A stretch of 64,000 bases of DNA from Yersinia rohdei ATCC 43380 (lineage in GTDB: Bacteria; Pseudomonadota; Gammaproteobacteria; Enterobacterales; Enterobacteriaceae): assembly GCF_000173775.1 (NCBI RefSeq), contig NZ_ACCD01000010.1, positions 1 to 64,000 on the forward strand. The letters are read 5' to 3'. Both the position numbers and the translations under genes were made by a program. Under the pieces are notes generated by a model that was given only the letters and a program-made list of their open reading frames with translations, did not search any database and was not told the DNA's origin. Shown here piece by piece: positions 10,129-20,768 of the stretch. Position 1 is the stretch's first letter. Each line of letters begins with the position of its first letter.

Positions 10129-11607
10129 TTAAGCTAGTTTCTCTCGTTTTAGCGCGAGATAATCTAGAATTCCGCCGAGCACCATACCTACCACACTGAG
10201 TTGAATACCCCGCAGCAGTAGCATATCGGCTAATTGTGGTGCAGCGGTCAAATCCAACGCATTGCAAATCAGCAAAATCAGCCAAATCGCCAATAATATG
10301 CAGCCAATCGTCAAAAAGCGTAACGCCCAACGGTAAGCGGTTTTAAATGCAGTTCGGGGCATAAATTCATCTGTTTTCTGGGTATGTTCCAGTGTCTGCC
10401 GGCAGATATACAGCAGCAGCAGCCCTGGGATGGCCGCGGCAATTGAGAATAAATAAAACAGCGGCCAGCCATGCATTTCAACAAACCAGCCGGCAATGGG
10501 GCCAACATAAACCCGACCTACTGCCGATAATGCGGATAACAAAGCAAATTGTGTTGCCGAGAAAGATTTGTTACAGAGCGTCATCAGCAGTGCGACAAAC
10601 GCCGCAGTCCCCATTCCCCCGCATAAATTTTCCAGGAAAATAGCGCTACCCATAGAGAATATATTCTTGTCAGTGATGGATAACAGCCAATAACCGGCAT
10701 TGGAGATCGCCTGTAAAATCCCAAAAATCATCAATGCCCGGAATAAACTCAAGCGCCGCATCAGCAGGCCGCCATAGAGGGCGCCAATAATAGTGGCAAT
10801 CAATCCTAAAGATTTATTAACCAATCCGACTTCACCGGCATCAAATCCAACGCCGCGGATCAGGAATGTGGTGCTGAGGCTGGCGGCAAAGGCATCGCCC
10901 ATTTTGTATAACACGATAAGCAGCAGGATAAGCCAGGCATTGTTGCGGCCGAAAAAGTCACGTAATGGCTCGACAACCGCCTGTTCCAAGGTTTTGGGCG
11001 GGGCAATTTTAATATCGGGTTCAGGGGCAAAAAGAGTGGTAATTACCCCGATTAGCATTAATCCGGCCATCAGCCAGTAAGTGTATTGCCAGCCAAGATA
11101 GCGATCGGCTATCCACAGTGCCAGCCCGCCAGACACCAGCATCGCCAGGCGATAACCTAATACCGAAACTGCCGCCCCAGTGCCGCGCTCTTCCGATGTC
11201 AGTAAATCAGTTTTATAGGCATCAAAAACAATATCTTGCGAAGCAGAGCAAAATGCGACTAATACGGCGATAGCCGCCAACCACCATAAGTGTTTGGCCG
11301 GTTCCATAAAGCCCATGGCAAATATGGCAACAATTAATAGCAACTGACTGATTAGCAACCAACCACGTCGGCGGCCAAGAAATGAGGGGGTGTAGCGGTC
11401 CATCAATGGCGACCAGAGGAACTTGAAGACGTAGGCCTGACCGACCAGAGAAAAAATGCCAATAGTTTTTAGGTCGACGTTTTCGACCGTCATCCAAGCT
11501 TGCAGTGTCCCACTAGTAAGGGCTAAAGGAAGGCCTGAAGCAAATCCTAATAATAAAAGAACAAGAGAATTACGCTGGGTAAAAAGGTTCGAATAGCGAT
11601 TGGACAT
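10129..11607 (-). CDS. ampG: Muropeptide permease AmpG
   Basis: Inner-membrane MFS permease that imports GlcNAc-anhydroMurNAc peptides for cell-wall recycling and thereby feeds the AmpR/AmpC beta-lactamase induction signal. 492 residues (E. coli 491), 12-14 hydrophobic segments, and family sequence throughout (LALTSGTLQAWMT near 28; FDAYKTDLL near 150). It lies downstream of yajG on the same strand as in E. coli, with a hairpin in the 76-bp spacer that may attenuate readthrough. Confidence 0.95.
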   Translation of the reverse strand: MSNRYSNLFTQRNSLVLLLLGFASGLPLALTSGTLQAWMTVENVDLKTIGIFSLVGQAYVFKFLWSPLMDRYTPSFLGRRRGWLLISQLLLIVAIFAMGFMEPAKHLWWLAAIAVLVAFCSASQDIVFDAYKTDLLTSEERGTGAAVSVLGYRLAMLVSGGLALWIADRYLGWQYTYWLMAGLMLIGVITTLFAPEPDIKIAPPKTLEQAVVEPLRDFFGRNNAWLILLLIVLYKMGDAFAASLSTTFLIRGVGFDAGEVGLVNKSLGLIATIIGALYGGLLMRRLSLFRALMIFGILQAISNAGYWLLSITDKNIFSMGSAIFLENLCGGMGTAAFVALLMTLCNKSFSATQFALLSALSAVGRVYVGPIAGWFVEMHGWPLFYLFSIAAAIPGLLLLYICRQTLEHTQKTDEFMPRTAFKTAYRWALRFLTIGCILLAIWLILLICNALDLTAAPQLADMLLLRGIQLSVVGMVLGGILDYLALKREKLA

Positions 11608-11619
11608 GTGAGACCTACG

Positions 11620-11646
11620 TGCTCTCCCTTAAGTGCCGGGAGAGCA
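11620..11646 (-). terminator. Hairpin between yajG and ampG
   Basis: TGCTCTCCC and GGGAGAGCA form a perfect 9-bp stem with a 9-nt loop, 12 bp upstream of the ampG start. It could be a terminator or attenuator for yajG, or a leader structure for ampG. Confidence 0.5.
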
Positions 11647-11683
11647 TTCTGTTAAGCAGTAATAATGTTAAGCAAACAGCAGA

Positions 11684-12262
11684 TTAGCGGGCATTTTCTT
11701 TGATAAAGCTGCTGACACTGGTGTCTTGCGCCATATCGGCAATGACATCGCTTAGCACGGTATTAACGGCATTGGTGATTTTTTCGTTGGTGGCGGTAAA
11801 TGCGCCCTGCACGTTGTAACTGGCACGGTAGTTTTTCACCTGTTTATTGCCATTTTTTGCAGTAGCAGTAATAGAAATATCAGCCTTGGTGGTGATGTTG
11901 TAACGCAGGTTACCTTCTTGCACATCAGCATATAATTGATTTACAACAATTTGAAGGTCAACTGGGGCATTGGTGCCAATCATATAACCGCGGGCAGTCA
12001 TTTGTTTTTCCAGAACTTCCTGTAACAGGAAACGCAGGTCACGTGATGGTGTTAACACCACCAGTTGACCATCACGATTGACTTTCGCCAAGGCTGAATC
12101 TTGGCGCTGATCCGCGCCATTAATGCTAATAGTAACCCCCATCAAGGTAGGGTCTTGTGGTGGTAAGACGACTTTAGGGGTGACGTTTAAGGTGTTGTTG
12201 GTGGCAGCACAACCCGCCAAGATAAAAACAGCCAACAGCGGGAAAAGAATTTTCTTTAGCAT
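11684..12262 (-). CDS. yajG: YajG family lipoprotein
   Basis: Predicted lipoprotein of unknown function, conserved upstream of ampG. The ATG at 12262 is preferred over an in-frame GTG at 12268 because the GAG ribosome site is correctly spaced only for the ATG; it gives 192 residues, the same as E. coli. The signal MLKKILFPLLAVFILAGC has a lipobox LAGC (Cys18). The mature part contains the conserved stretches DPTLMGVTISINGADQR and LQEVLEKQMTARGY. Confidence 0.92.
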   Translation of the reverse strand: MLKKILFPLLAVFILAGCAATNNTLNVTPKVVLPPQDPTLMGVTISINGADQRQDSALAKVNRDGQLVVLTPSRDLRFLLQEVLEKQMTARGYMIGTNAPVDLQIVVNQLYADVQEGNLRYNITTKADISITATAKNGNKQVKNYRASYNVQGAFTATNEKITNAVNTVLSDVIADMAQDTSVSSFIKENAR

Positions 12263-12611
12263 GTTCACTTTCTCAATAGTTATGGAATTTTTTAATAATC
12301 AGAGCGGGATAGCGGCTATGTTATTTTGCGAATTTGCAGTGGCGACATCATAGCACTGCGATGGGCCGGTGGAAGATCCCGATGCAGAGAAATTCACCAA
12401 AAAAGACGATTTTCCGCCAAGAGGTCGTGTATTTAGGACTAAGGGCTTACAAATAACCTTTTGCTGGCCCGCAGATGAGTCTCTTAACCTAAATCGCTGT
12501 TGAGGAGATATTCAGGATATTTTGTATCTGAAATGTTATAAAACAGCGAAAATAAACTAATATTACCATAGCGAGTAGGCAGTTCTCTGCCTAAGCAGTA
12601 AGGAGAGCGCG
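12263..12611. other. Divergent promoter region yajG/bolA
   Basis: 349 bp between the divergent yajG and bolA. It must hold both promoters. A bolA gearbox-type promoter is expected from E. coli but I cannot place it with confidence. No gene is visible. Confidence 0.5.
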
Positions 12612-12932
12612 ATGATTTTGATTCGAGAACAAATTGAAGAGAAACTTAAAATAGCATTCGAACCGGATCATCTGGAGGTGATTAATGAAAGTTACCGCCA
12701 CAATGTTCCTGCCGGCTCTGAAAGCCATTTTAAAATTGTGATCGTCAGCAATAAATTTGAGGATCAGCGCTTTCTAAGCCGCCACCGGGCGATTTATAGT
12801 GCGTTGGCTGATGAGCTGGCAAGCACGGTTCATGCGCTGGCCTTGCATACCTATACTCAGAAAGAGTGGGCTGGGTTACAAGATACCGTGCCAACTTCAC
12901 CTTCTTGTCGCGGGGCGGGTACATTGGCCTAA
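12612..12932 (+). CDS. bolA: Transcriptional regulator / iron-sulfur partner BolA
   Basis: BolA is a stationary-phase morphogene that acts as a DNA-binding regulator and binds monothiol glutaredoxin in iron-sulfur trafficking. 106 residues with the class II KH-like BolA fold. The conserved [20 protein letters not shown] and the invariant His in [14 protein letters not shown] are visible. The ATG follows AGGAGA at good spacing. It precedes tig as in E. coli. Confidence 0.95.
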   Translation: MILIREQIEEKLKIAFEPDHLEVINESYRHNVPAGSESHFKIVIVSNKFEDQRFLSRHRAIYSALADELASTVHALALHTYTQKEWAGLQDTVPTSPSCRGAGTLA

Positions 12933-13363
12933 TCTGCCAGCGTAATCAAATACAAACCGGATAACAGTAGTAATTCTGGTCTGATTTAGGGTATTAGTAG
13001 GTGAGAATTTTGCGAGCGGCCTTTAGGGCCGCTTGTGTTTCTATATAGGCGACATGTTAGTTTCATTAGTGTGCTGTGGGAGTTTTAGCCGAGGGAACGA
13101 TCAACGCGTGAATTTTACCGCGACAACATTCGCTTGCTTTCCTCGACTCATAACCTGCGCGCCGCTATAATGTCGCGTCTTATTTTTCCGGAATGGTTTC
13201 GGGACGCTTCTGACATCTGGGATACTCGGTTCTGTTTAATGCGGCCATCCCGGTTCTTAGAAGATGTTTTCAGAGTGGGTATCATTCCTGAAAGGGGATT
13301 GGTGCTGCTTTGTTTGCAGCTTCTGGAGTTGACCGAGCACTGTGATTTTTTTGAGGTAACAAG
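12933..13363. other. Non-coding gap between bolA and tig
   Basis: 431 bp: bolA terminator near its start, then the tig promoter region. A 91-codon frame crossing into tig (13134-13409) looks non-coding because it has no family resemblance and overlaps tig in another frame. Confidence 0.6.
13015..13033 (+). terminator. bolA terminator
   Basis: AGCGGCC and GGCCGCT pair over 7 bp with a 5-nt loop, followed by TTGTGTTTCT, 82 bp after the bolA stop. Confidence 0.65.
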
Positions 13364-14668
13364 ATGCAAGTTTCTGTTGAAACCACTCAAGGCCTTGGCC
13401 GCCGTGTAACAATCACTGTTGCTGCTGACAGCATTGAGAAAGCAGTAAAAAGCGAATTAGTTAAAGCCGCTAAAAATGTTCGTATCGACGGTTTCCGTAA
13501 AGGCCATGTGCCGATGAATATCGTTGAACAGCGTTACGGCGCATCTGTTCGCCAGGATGTATTGGGTGACCTGATGCAACGTAATTTCGTTGATGCGATC
13601 ATCAAAGAAAAAATCAACCCAGCTGGCGCACCTAACTATGTGCCAGGCCAGTATAAGCAGGGTGAAGATTTTACTTATTCCGTTGAGTTCGAAGTGTATC
13701 CGGAAGTTGAGCTGAAAGATCTGGAAAGCATTGAAGTAGAGAAGCCAGTTGTTGAAGTTAATGACGCTGACGTTGATACCATGCTGGACACTCTGCGTAA
13801 GCAACAAGCTACTTGGAAAGAAACTGACGCCGCAGCAACAGCTGAAGACCGCGCAACTTTGGATTTCACCGGCTCTATCGACGGTGAAGTGTTCGAAGGT
13901 GGTAAAGCGTCTGATTTCGTACTGGCAATGGGCCAGGGTCGTATGATCCCAGGTTTCGAAGAAGGTGTAATCGGCCATAAAGCCGGTGAAGAATTCACCA
14001 TCGACGTAAACTTCCCTGAAGACTACCACGCCGAAAACCTGAAAGGTAAATCAGCTAAATTTGACATCGTGTTGAAAAAAGTTGAAGTGCGTGAGCTGCC
14101 AGAACTGACTGAAGAGTTCATCAAACGTTTCGGCGTTGCTGATGGTTCATTAGCTGGCCTGCGTGCAGAAGTACGCAAAAATATGGAACGTGAGCTGAAA
14201 GGCGCGGTGCGTAACCGTGTTAAAACTCAGGCAATCGACGGGTTGGTTAGCGCTAACGAAATCGACGTTCCAGCTGCACTGGTTGAAGGTGAAATTGACG
14301 TTCTGCGCCGTCAGGCTGCACAGCGTTTCGGTGGCAACGAAAAACAAGCTGCTGAATTGCCTCGTGAACTGTTCGAAGAACAAGCTAAGCGTCGCGTTGT
14401 TGTTGGTCTGTTGCTGGGTGAAGTTATCAGCCAGCACGAGCTGAAAGCTGATGAAGATCGTGTTAAAGCATTGATCGAAGAAATGGCTTCTGCTTACGAA
14501 GATCCACAAGAAGTGATTGAGTTCTACAGCCAAAACAAAGAGCTGATGAACAATATGCGTAATGTTGCTCTGGAAGAACAAGCGGTAGAAACTCTGCTGG
14601 CTAAAGCCAAAGTAACTGAAAAACCAACTACCTTTAGTGAACTGATGAATCAGACCACTAATGCGTAA
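13364..14668 (+). CDS. tig: Trigger factor (ribosome-associated chaperone, peptidyl-prolyl isomerase)
   Basis: Ribosome-bound chaperone that receives nascent chains at the exit tunnel. 434 residues (E. coli 432). The ribosome-docking signature GFRKGHVP is at 43-50, followed by an FKBP-type isomerase domain at about 150-245 ([16 protein letters not shown] ... [20 protein letters not shown]) and the helical C-terminal cradle. The ATG follows GAGGTAACAAG. It lies upstream of clpP, clpX and lon as in other enterobacteria. Confidence 0.98.
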   Translation: MQVSVETTQGLGRRVTITVAADSIEKAVKSELVKAAKNVRIDGFRKGHVPMNIVEQRYGASVRQDVLGDLMQRNFVDAIIKEKINPAGAPNYVPGQYKQGEDFTYSVEFEVYPEVELKDLESIEVEKPVVEVNDADVDTMLDTLRKQQATWKETDAAATAEDRATLDFTGSIDGEVFEGGKASDFVLAMGQGRMIPGFEEGVIGHKAGEEFTIDVNFPEDYHAENLKGKSAKFDIVLKKVEVRELPELTEEFIKRFGVADGSLAGLRAEVRKNMERELKGAVRNRVKTQAIDGLVSANEIDVPAALVEGEIDVLRRQAAQRFGGNEKQAAELPRELFEEQAKRRVVVGLLLGEVISQHELKADEDRVKALIEEMASAYEDPQEVIEFYSQNKELMNNMRNVALEEQAVETLLAKAKVTEKPTTFSELMNQTTNA

Positions 14669-14777
14669 CGTTTTTTTGCATATTAACTGAGTGTAATCTC
14701 GACCCAATGAAAGCGGAGTTGTAGCGACTAGTCTTGCAACTTCAATTTCGGTAAGAATACTCAGTGTTTGCTTGATT

Positions 14778-14804
14778 AAGCCCGTTGCCTTTGGCTACGG
14801 GCTT
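14778..14804 (+). terminator. tig terminator
   Basis: AAGCCCGT and ACGGGCTT form an 8-bp stem followed by TTTTTCTTTT, 110 bp after the tig stop. Confidence 0.85.
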
Positions 14805-14977
14805 TTTCTTTTAGTAACAATAATCCCTCAATAGTATGATTAATCTGGCATGTTTCACTGCAATCTGCGCTATATTTGAAAAGTGAAATAGGGTACTTAA
14901 CAGATAAATAATTAACAGAGCATCAAGATTGCGGCAGGGATAGCAGGCGGTTATTAGTGCATAAATTGTGGGAGGGG

Positions 14978-15005
14978 CTTGAAAATGAATATTAATCCCC
15001 CAATT
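14978..15005 (+). promoter_or_regulatory. Candidate sigma-32 promoter of clpP(X)
   Basis: CTTGAAA (14978-14984) is followed after 13 nt by CCCCAATT (14998-15005), close to the heat-shock consensus CTTGAAA-N11-16-CCCCATNT. clpP is a known sigma-32 gene in E. coli. The ATG is about 300 bp downstream, with the ERIC element in between. Confidence 0.6.
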
Positions 15006-15073
15006 AACCTAATAGACGTTCATAACGATGTTGATGAAACACTGGCTGATTACCACCGTCGAATGAGTCTGTA

Positions 15074-15200
<127 letters not shown>

Positions 15201-15308
15201 ACCAGATTGTTTGCATGCAACCTTGATGCATGAGCATAGTCATCATTACTTATCTCAAGTAGAATCGGTTATGAATGGCGCCAAAGTAAATTCTATTAGG
15301 AGACGGTA

Positions 15309-15932
15309 ATGTCATACAGTGGCGAACGAGATCAATTTGCACCTAACATGGCTCTGGTGCCAATGGTGGTTGAGCAGACTTCACGTGGGGAACGTTCTTA
15401 CGATATTTTCTCCCGTCTGCTGAAAGAGCGCATTATTTTTCTGACGGGTCAGGTTGAAGACCATATGGCCAACTTGATCACAGCGCAAATGCTGTTTCTG
15501 GAAGCAGAAAACCCAGAAAAAGACATCTTCCTGTACATTAACTCACCAGGTGGAGTGATTACTGCTGGGATGTCGATTTATGACACCATGCAATTCATTA
15601 AGCCGGATGTCAGCACGATTTGTATGGGTCAGGCATGTTCAATGGGTGCATTCCTGTTGACGGCGGGTGCTAAAGGCAAACGTTTCTGTTTACCGAATTC
15701 ACGCGTAATGATCCATCAACCGTTGGGCGGCTTCCAAGGCCAGGCCACAGATATTGAAATTCATGCCAAAGAGATTTTAAAAGTGAAATCACGCATGAAC
15801 GAGCTGATGGCGCATCACACGGGGAAATCTCTTGAAGAAATAGAGAGAGACACTGAGCGCGACCGTTTCTTGTCAGCTGAACAGGCTGTAGAATACGGTT
15901 TAGTTGATTCTGTGTTCACCCGTCGTGACTAA
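15309..15932 (+). CDS. clpP: ATP-dependent Clp protease proteolytic subunit
   Basis: Serine protease that forms the double heptameric chamber fed by ClpX or ClpA. 207 residues, including a short N-terminal propeptide. The catalytic triad is visible as Ser111 (GQACSMGAF), His136 (MIHQPLGG) and Asp185 (DTERDRF), at the E. coli positions. The ribosome site AGGAGACGG precedes the ATG. clpX follows after 204 bp, on the same strand. Confidence 0.98.
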   Translation: MSYSGERDQFAPNMALVPMVVEQTSRGERSYDIFSRLLKERIIFLTGQVEDHMANLITAQMLFLEAENPEKDIFLYINSPGGVITAGMSIYDTMQFIKPDVSTICMGQACSMGAFLLTAGAKGKRFCLPNSRVMIHQPLGGFQGQATDIEIHAKEILKVKSRMNELMAHHTGKSLEEIERDTERDRFLSAEQAVEYGLVDSVFTRRD

Positions 15933-16136
15933 CGACTTATTTCTGTGAGCCGATATACTATAGTGAATATAAATAGAACAAATCGTGATGCTGAATAAAT
16001 CAGATTGTGTATTGTTTGTACCGTTCCCATTATATCGGCTGCCCGTTGAAGGCTAACGTGGCATACAGAAGTAGAGAGAATAGTCTCCCTGCCATAGGAT
16101 TTCAGGTATGGCAGATACTAAAGAAGAGGTTTACTG

Positions 16137-17408
16137 ATGACAGATAAGCGCAAAGACGGTTCTGGAAAGCTGCTGTATTGCTCTTTCTGCGGCAAAAGCC
16201 AGCATGAAGTGCGTAAGCTAATTGCCGGGCCGTCAGTGTATATCTGCGATGAATGTGTCGATTTGTGTAACGACATTATTCGCGAAGAGATCAAAGAGGT
16301 CGCGCCGCACCGGGAGCGCAGTTCACTGCCAACGCCACATGAAATTCGTCGTCACCTGGATGATTACGTTATCGGACAGGAACCGGCGAAAAAAGTCTTG
16401 GCGGTTGCGGTGTATAACCATTACAAACGTTTACGCAATGGCGACACCAGCAATGGTATCGAGTTGGGTAAAAGTAATATTCTACTAATCGGCCCGACGG
16501 GCAGTGGTAAAACACTGTTGGCGGAAACCTTAGCACGCTTCCTGGATGTGCCATTTACGATGGCAGATGCGACCACACTGACTGAAGCGGGTTACGTGGG
16601 CGAAGATGTTGAAAATATCATTCAGAAGCTGCTACAGAAATGTGATTACGATGTGCAGAAAGCACAGCGCGGCATAGTCTATATCGATGAAATTGATAAA
16701 ATTTCACGTAAGTCTGATAACCCATCGATCACCCGTGATGTGTCGGGTGAAGGTGTGCAGCAGGCTTTGTTGAAATTGATTGAAGGGACTATTGCCGCTG
16801 TTCCACCGCAAGGTGGCCGTAAACATCCGCAGCAAGAATTTTTGCAGGTTGATACCTCTAAGATTCTGTTTATCTGCGGTGGGGCTTTTGCGGGCCTGGA
16901 TAAAGTTATCGGGCAGCGTATTAACACCGGCACGGGCATTGGTTTCGGTGCCACGGTAAAAGGCAAGTCAGAAAAGGCAACAGAAGGCGAGTTATTGAGC
17001 CAGGCTGAGCCAGAAGACTTGATTAAATTCGGTTTAATCCCTGAATTTATCGGCCGTCTGCCTGTTGTGGCGACCTTGAGTGAATTGAGTGAAGACGCTC
17101 TGATTCAGATCCTGAAAGAACCGAAGAACGCACTGACTAAACAATATCAGGCGTTGTTCAATCTTGAAGGTGTAGAGCTTGAGTTCCGTGATGAAGCCTT
17201 GACAGCTATTGCCAAGAAAGCGATGGCGCGTAAAACCGGTGCTCGTGGCTTGCGCTCTATCGTAGAAGGCGCTTTGCTGGATACCATGTATGATTTACCG
17301 TCAATGGACAGTGTGGAAAAAGTGGTAGTGGATGAATCAGTTATTGCTGGTCAATCTGCACCTATGCTGATTTATGGTCAGCCTGAAGCGCAAGCTTCTG
17401 GCGAATAA
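16137..17408 (+). CDS. clpX: ATP-dependent Clp protease ATP-binding subunit ClpX
   Basis: AAA+ unfoldase that recognises substrates such as SsrA-tagged proteins and feeds ClpP. 423 residues. An N-terminal zinc-binding domain has Cys15, Cys18, Cys37 and Cys40. Walker A is GPTGSGKT (119-126), Walker B lies in IVYIDEIDK, and the ClpP-contacting IGF loop appears as IGFGA near residue 268. A terminator hairpin follows at 17440, separating it from lon. Confidence 0.98.
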   Translation: MTDKRKDGSGKLLYCSFCGKSQHEVRKLIAGPSVYICDECVDLCNDIIREEIKEVAPHRERSSLPTPHEIRRHLDDYVIGQEPAKKVLAVAVYNHYKRLRNGDTSNGIELGKSNILLIGPTGSGKTLLAETLARFLDVPFTMADATTLTEAGYVGEDVENIIQKLLQKCDYDVQKAQRGIVYIDEIDKISRKSDNPSITRDVSGEGVQQALLKLIEGTIAAVPPQGGRKHPQQEFLQVDTSKILFICGGAFAGLDKVIGQRINTGTGIGFGATVKGKSEKATEGELLSQAEPEDLIKFGLIPEFIGRLPVVATLSELSEDALIQILKEPKNALTKQYQALFNLEGVELEFRDEALTAIAKKAMARKTGARGLRSIVEGALLDTMYDLPSMDSVEKVVVDESVIAGQSAPMLIYGQPEAQASGE

Positions 17409-17439
17409 TTAGCCAAATAATCCAGATGGTTAGTATGAC

Positions 17440-17466
17440 AATGGGGGATTTTATCCCCCATTTCTT
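17440..17466 (+). terminator. clpX terminator
   Basis: AATGGGGGAT and ATCCCCCATT form a perfect 10-bp stem with a TTT loop, followed by a T-rich tract. Confidence 0.9.
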
Positions 17467-17483
17467 TTTCCTCGCATTGTAAT

Positions 17484-17513
17484 CGTTGAATGTAAGACAT
17501 TCGTCCCCATATA
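17484..17513 (+). promoter_or_regulatory. Sigma-32 (heat-shock) promoter of lon
   Basis: CGTTGAA (17484-17490), a 13-nt spacer and CCCCATATA (17504-17513) closely match the arrangement before E. coli lon (GTTGAA ... CCCCATATA). About 90 bp upstream of the lon start. Confidence 0.75.
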
Positions 17514-17602
17514 CTCAATTACCTATTTAGTGAAACTCGTGATGACTCGTGTTTCACGAGATTCCCAGTAATCTGGCGGAAGCTAAACTAAGAGAGAGCT
17601 CT

Positions 17603-19957
17603 ATGAACCCTGAGCGTTCCGAACGCATAGAAATCCCCGTATTGCCTCTGCGCGATGTGGTGGTTTATCCGCATATGGTGATCCCACTGTTTGTTGGCCG
17701 GGAAAAGTCGATTCGGTGCCTGGAAGCTGCAATGGATCATGATAAAAAAATCATGCTGGTTGCGCAGAAAGAAGCCTCAACTGATGAGCCTGGTATCAAC
17801 GATCTGTTTTCAGTCGGCACTGTAGCTTCTATTCTGCAAATGCTGAAATTGCCTGATGGCACGGTCAAAGTGCTGGTTGAAGGGCTACAGCGTGCGCGTA
17901 TCACCACGCTTTCCGACAGCGGCGAGCATTTTGCTGCCCAAGCGGAATACCTGGAATCACCGGTGATGGACGATCGTGAGCAGGAAGTCCTGGTTCGCAC
18001 GGCGATTAATCAGTTTGAAGGTTACATCAAGCTGAACAAAAAAATCCCACCAGAAGTGCTAGCTTCATTGCATAGCATTGATGATGCTGCACGCCTTGCT
18101 GACACTATCGCGGCACATATGCCGTTGAAGTTAAATGATAAGCAAGCTGTGCTGGAAATGTTTGATATCACCGAACGTCTGGAATATTTGATGGCGATGA
18201 TGGAGTCTGAAATTGATCTGTTACAGGTCGAAAAACGGATCCGTAATCGCGTTAAAAAACAGATGGAAAAGAGTCAGCGTGAGTACTATCTGAATGAGCA
18301 AATGAAAGCTATTCAGAAAGAGCTGGGCGAGATGGACGATGCGCCAGACGAGTACGAAGCACTAAAACGCAAAATTGAAGCGGCTAAAATGCCGAAAGAT
18401 GCGCGCGAAAAAACCGAAGCTGAACTGCAGAAACTGAAAATGATGTCGCCGATGTCGGCGGAGGCCACCGTAGTTCGTGGTTACATTGATTGGATGTTGC
18501 AGGTGCCGTGGAGTAGCCGCAGCAAAGTTAAAAAAGATTTGGTAAAAGCGCAGGAAGTTCTGGATACCGACCATTACGGCTTGGAACGCGTTAAAGATCG
18601 TATTTTGGAATACCTCGCAGTACAGAGCCGGGTTAGCAAAATCAAAGGGCCAATCCTGTGTTTGGTGGGGCCTCCAGGGGTGGGGAAAACCTCTCTGGGG
18701 CAATCTATTGCCCGCGCCACAGGCCGCCAATATGTGCGAATGGCACTGGGTGGGGTACGCGATGAAGCCGAGATCCGTGGTCACCGCCGCACCTATATTG
18801 GCTCTATGCCAGGTAAATTGATCCAAAAAATGGCGAAAGTTGGGGTGAAAAACCCGCTCTTCCTGTTGGATGAGATTGATAAAATGGCATCTGATATGCG
18901 TGGCGATCCAGCCTCTGCATTGCTAGAGGTGTTAGATCCAGAACAAAACGTCGCATTTAACGATCATTATCTTGAAGTGGATTATGATCTGTCTGATGTG
19001 ATGTTTGTTGCAACGTCTAACTCCATGAATATTCCGGCACCTTTGCTCGATCGTATGGAAGTGATTCGCCTGTCCGGTTATACCGAAGATGAGAAACTCA
19101 ATATTGCCAAGCAGCATTTGTTGCCGAAACAATTTGAGCGCAACGCCATTAAGAAAGGCGAGCTGACCATCGACGACAGCGCCATCATGAGCATTATCCG
19201 TTATTACACCCGTGAAGCTGGGGTGCGTAGCCTGGAGCGCGAAATCTCCAAGTTGTGCCGTAAAGCAGTAAAAAATCTGCTGATGGATAAGACGGTTAAG
19301 CACATTGAAATCACGGGCGACAACCTGAAAGATTTCCTGGGTGTGCAGAAAGTCGACTATGGCCGTGCTGATACTGAAAACCGCGTAGGGCAGGTGACTG
19401 GTCTGGCATGGACAGAAGTCGGTGGTGATTTGCTGACCATTGAAACTGCCTGTGTTCCGGGCAAAGGAAAACTGACTTATACCGGTTCATTGGGTGAAGT
19501 CATGCAAGAATCCATTCAGGCGGCATTGACTGTGGTTCGTGCACGTGCGGATAAATTAGGTATTAATCCTGATTTTTACGAAAAACGTGATATCCACGTC
19601 CATGTGCCTGAAGGTGCGACACCAAAAGACGGCCCGAGTGCTGGTATCGCCATGTGCACGGCATTGGTTTCTTGCCTAACGGGTAACCCAGTGCGTGCCG
19701 ATGTCGCCATGACCGGTGAAATCACTTTACGTGGCCTGGTATTGCCAATTGGTGGTTTAAAAGAGAAATTGCTGGCCGCTCACCGTGGTGGGATCAAAGT
19801 TGTGCTGATTCCAGAAGATAACAAACGTGATTTGGAAGAGATTCCAGACAATGTTATTGCAGATCTGGAAATTCATCCGGTTAAACGAATTGATGATGTT
19901 TTAGCCATTGCTTTGCAAAATCCTGCCTTCGGGGCACAGCCGGTAACGTCAAAATAG
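17603..19957 (+). CDS. lon: ATP-dependent protease La (Lon)
   Basis: Homohexameric AAA+ serine protease that degrades misfolded and regulatory proteins. I chose the ATG at 17603 ([18 protein letters not shown]), preceded by AGAGAGAG. It gives 784 residues, the same as E. coli; the frame is open 18 codons further upstream but without support. The N-terminal substrate domain is followed by Walker A GPPGVGKT near 356 and the Ser-Lys catalytic dyad Ser679 (PKDGPSAG) and Lys722 (GGLKEK). It is preceded by a heat-shock promoter and followed by a terminator. Confidence 0.98.
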   Translation: MNPERSERIEIPVLPLRDVVVYPHMVIPLFVGREKSIRCLEAAMDHDKKIMLVAQKEASTDEPGINDLFSVGTVASILQMLKLPDGTVKVLVEGLQRARITTLSDSGEHFAAQAEYLESPVMDDREQEVLVRTAINQFEGYIKLNKKIPPEVLASLHSIDDAARLADTIAAHMPLKLNDKQAVLEMFDITERLEYLMAMMESEIDLLQVEKRIRNRVKKQMEKSQREYYLNEQMKAIQKELGEMDDAPDEYEALKRKIEAAKMPKDAREKTEAELQKLKMMSPMSAEATVVRGYIDWMLQVPWSSRSKVKKDLVKAQEVLDTDHYGLERVKDRILEYLAVQSRVSKIKGPILCLVGPPGVGKTSLGQSIARATGRQYVRMALGGVRDEAEIRGHRRTYIGSMPGKLIQKMAKVGVKNPLFLLDEIDKMASDMRGDPASALLEVLDPEQNVAFNDHYLEVDYDLSDVMFVATSNSMNIPAPLLDRMEVIRLSGYTEDEKLNIAKQHLLPKQFERNAIKKGELTIDDSAIMSIIRYYTREAGVRSLEREISKLCRKAVKNLLMDKTVKHIEITGDNLKDFLGVQKVDYGRADTENRVGQVTGLAWTEVGGDLLTIETACVPGKGKLTYTGSLGEVMQESIQAALTVVRARADKLGINPDFYEKRDIHVHVPEGATPKDGPSAGIAMCTALVSCLTGNPVRADVAMTGEITLRGLVLPIGGLKEKLLAAHRGGIKVVLIPEDNKRDLEEIPDNVIADLEIHPVKRIDDVLAIALQNPAFGAQPVTSK

Positions 19958-19990
19958 TGACGGATCGCAAGAAGTATTGATAAAACTGAT

Positions 19991-20025
19991 GCTGGTGAGT
20001 GAAATGCTACTTGCCAGCTATTTTT
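19991..20025 (+). terminator. lon terminator
   Basis: GCTGGTGAGT pairs with ACTTGCCAGC over 10 bp including two G-T wobbles, then TATTTTTTG. Confidence 0.8.
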
Positions 20026-20173
20026 TGTGCCGCTAAGTTAGTTCGGCTGTCTGGTAAAAGTTTACGCCTCTGGGCTGCTTGCTAAGGCCAGACAGGATTG
20101 ATATAACAGCTGCGCTGTCGTGTTGTCCGTAGGGATTTCGGCGCAACGATAGAATTTTAAAGGGGATGAAAGA

Positions 20174-20446
20174 GTGAATAAGTCACAACTGATCGACAAA
20201 ATTGCCGCAGGTGCTGATATTTCTAAAGCGGCCGCTGGGCGCGCGTTGGATGCAATTATTGCTTCTGTTACTGAATCTTTGAAAGAAGGAGATGAAGTAG
20301 CTCTGGTTGGTTTTGGTACTTTTGCAGTACGTGAGCGTTCTGCACGTACTGGCCGTAACCCGCAGACCGGTAAAGAAATCAGTATTCCAGCCGCTAAAGT
20401 ACCAGGTTTCCGCGCCGGTAAAGGCCTGAAAGACGCTGTAAACTGA
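20174..20446 (+). CDS. hupB: DNA-binding protein HU subunit beta
   Basis: Histone-like nucleoid protein that bends DNA as an HU homo- or heterodimer. 90 residues, with the beta-arm DNA contact segment [15 protein letters not shown] (about 58-72). Translation starts at a GTG behind AGGGGATGAA, as in E. coli hupB. Located between lon and ppiD, the conserved enterobacterial order, with its own terminator. Confidence 0.98.
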   Translation: MNKSQLIDKIAAGADISKAAAGRALDAIIASVTESLKEGDEVALVGFGTFAVRERSARTGRNPQTGKEISIPAAKVPGFRAGKGLKDAVN

Positions 20447-20768
20447 TTATCACGTCAATCTTCAGCTGTGTTTGTGTTAAACAATAACCTGACGCAGTTG
20501 AGCTGGTAAGGTAAGATACAAGGCGCATCGTTATTGATGCGCTTTTTTTTCGTTTAGGTCGTTGAACTGACTGAGAGCTGAACTTACTAACCTGTAAGGG
20601 TGACGAAAAATATCAGCAGCCTGATGAGTAAAAATACCGTAGTAAAAAGTGCACTAAAATAAGTAGTTTTAACGCGCAGCAGCACGAAGGGCTGTCGCAA
20701 GGAATGCTGGGTTTATTTAGACCTGCGCAACAGTTTTAATCCATATTACAGCGGAGTATTGTCACATT
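20447..20768. other. hupB-ppiD spacer
   Basis: 322 bp holding the hupB terminator (20523-20550) and the ppiD promoter region. No gene or further structure recognised. Confidence 0.6.
20523..20550 (+). terminator. hupB terminator
   Basis: GCGCATC and GATGCGC form a 7-bp stem with a 6-nt loop followed by eight T. Confidence 0.92.

Noticed and set aside
13134..13409. 91-codon plus-strand frame before tig
   Set aside because: It overlaps the trigger factor start in another frame, has no ribosome site and no family resemblance; the region is the tig leader.
13457..14029. 190-codon minus-strand frame inside tig
   Set aside because: Antisense shadow of a strongly conserved gene; composition follows from the codon bias of tig.
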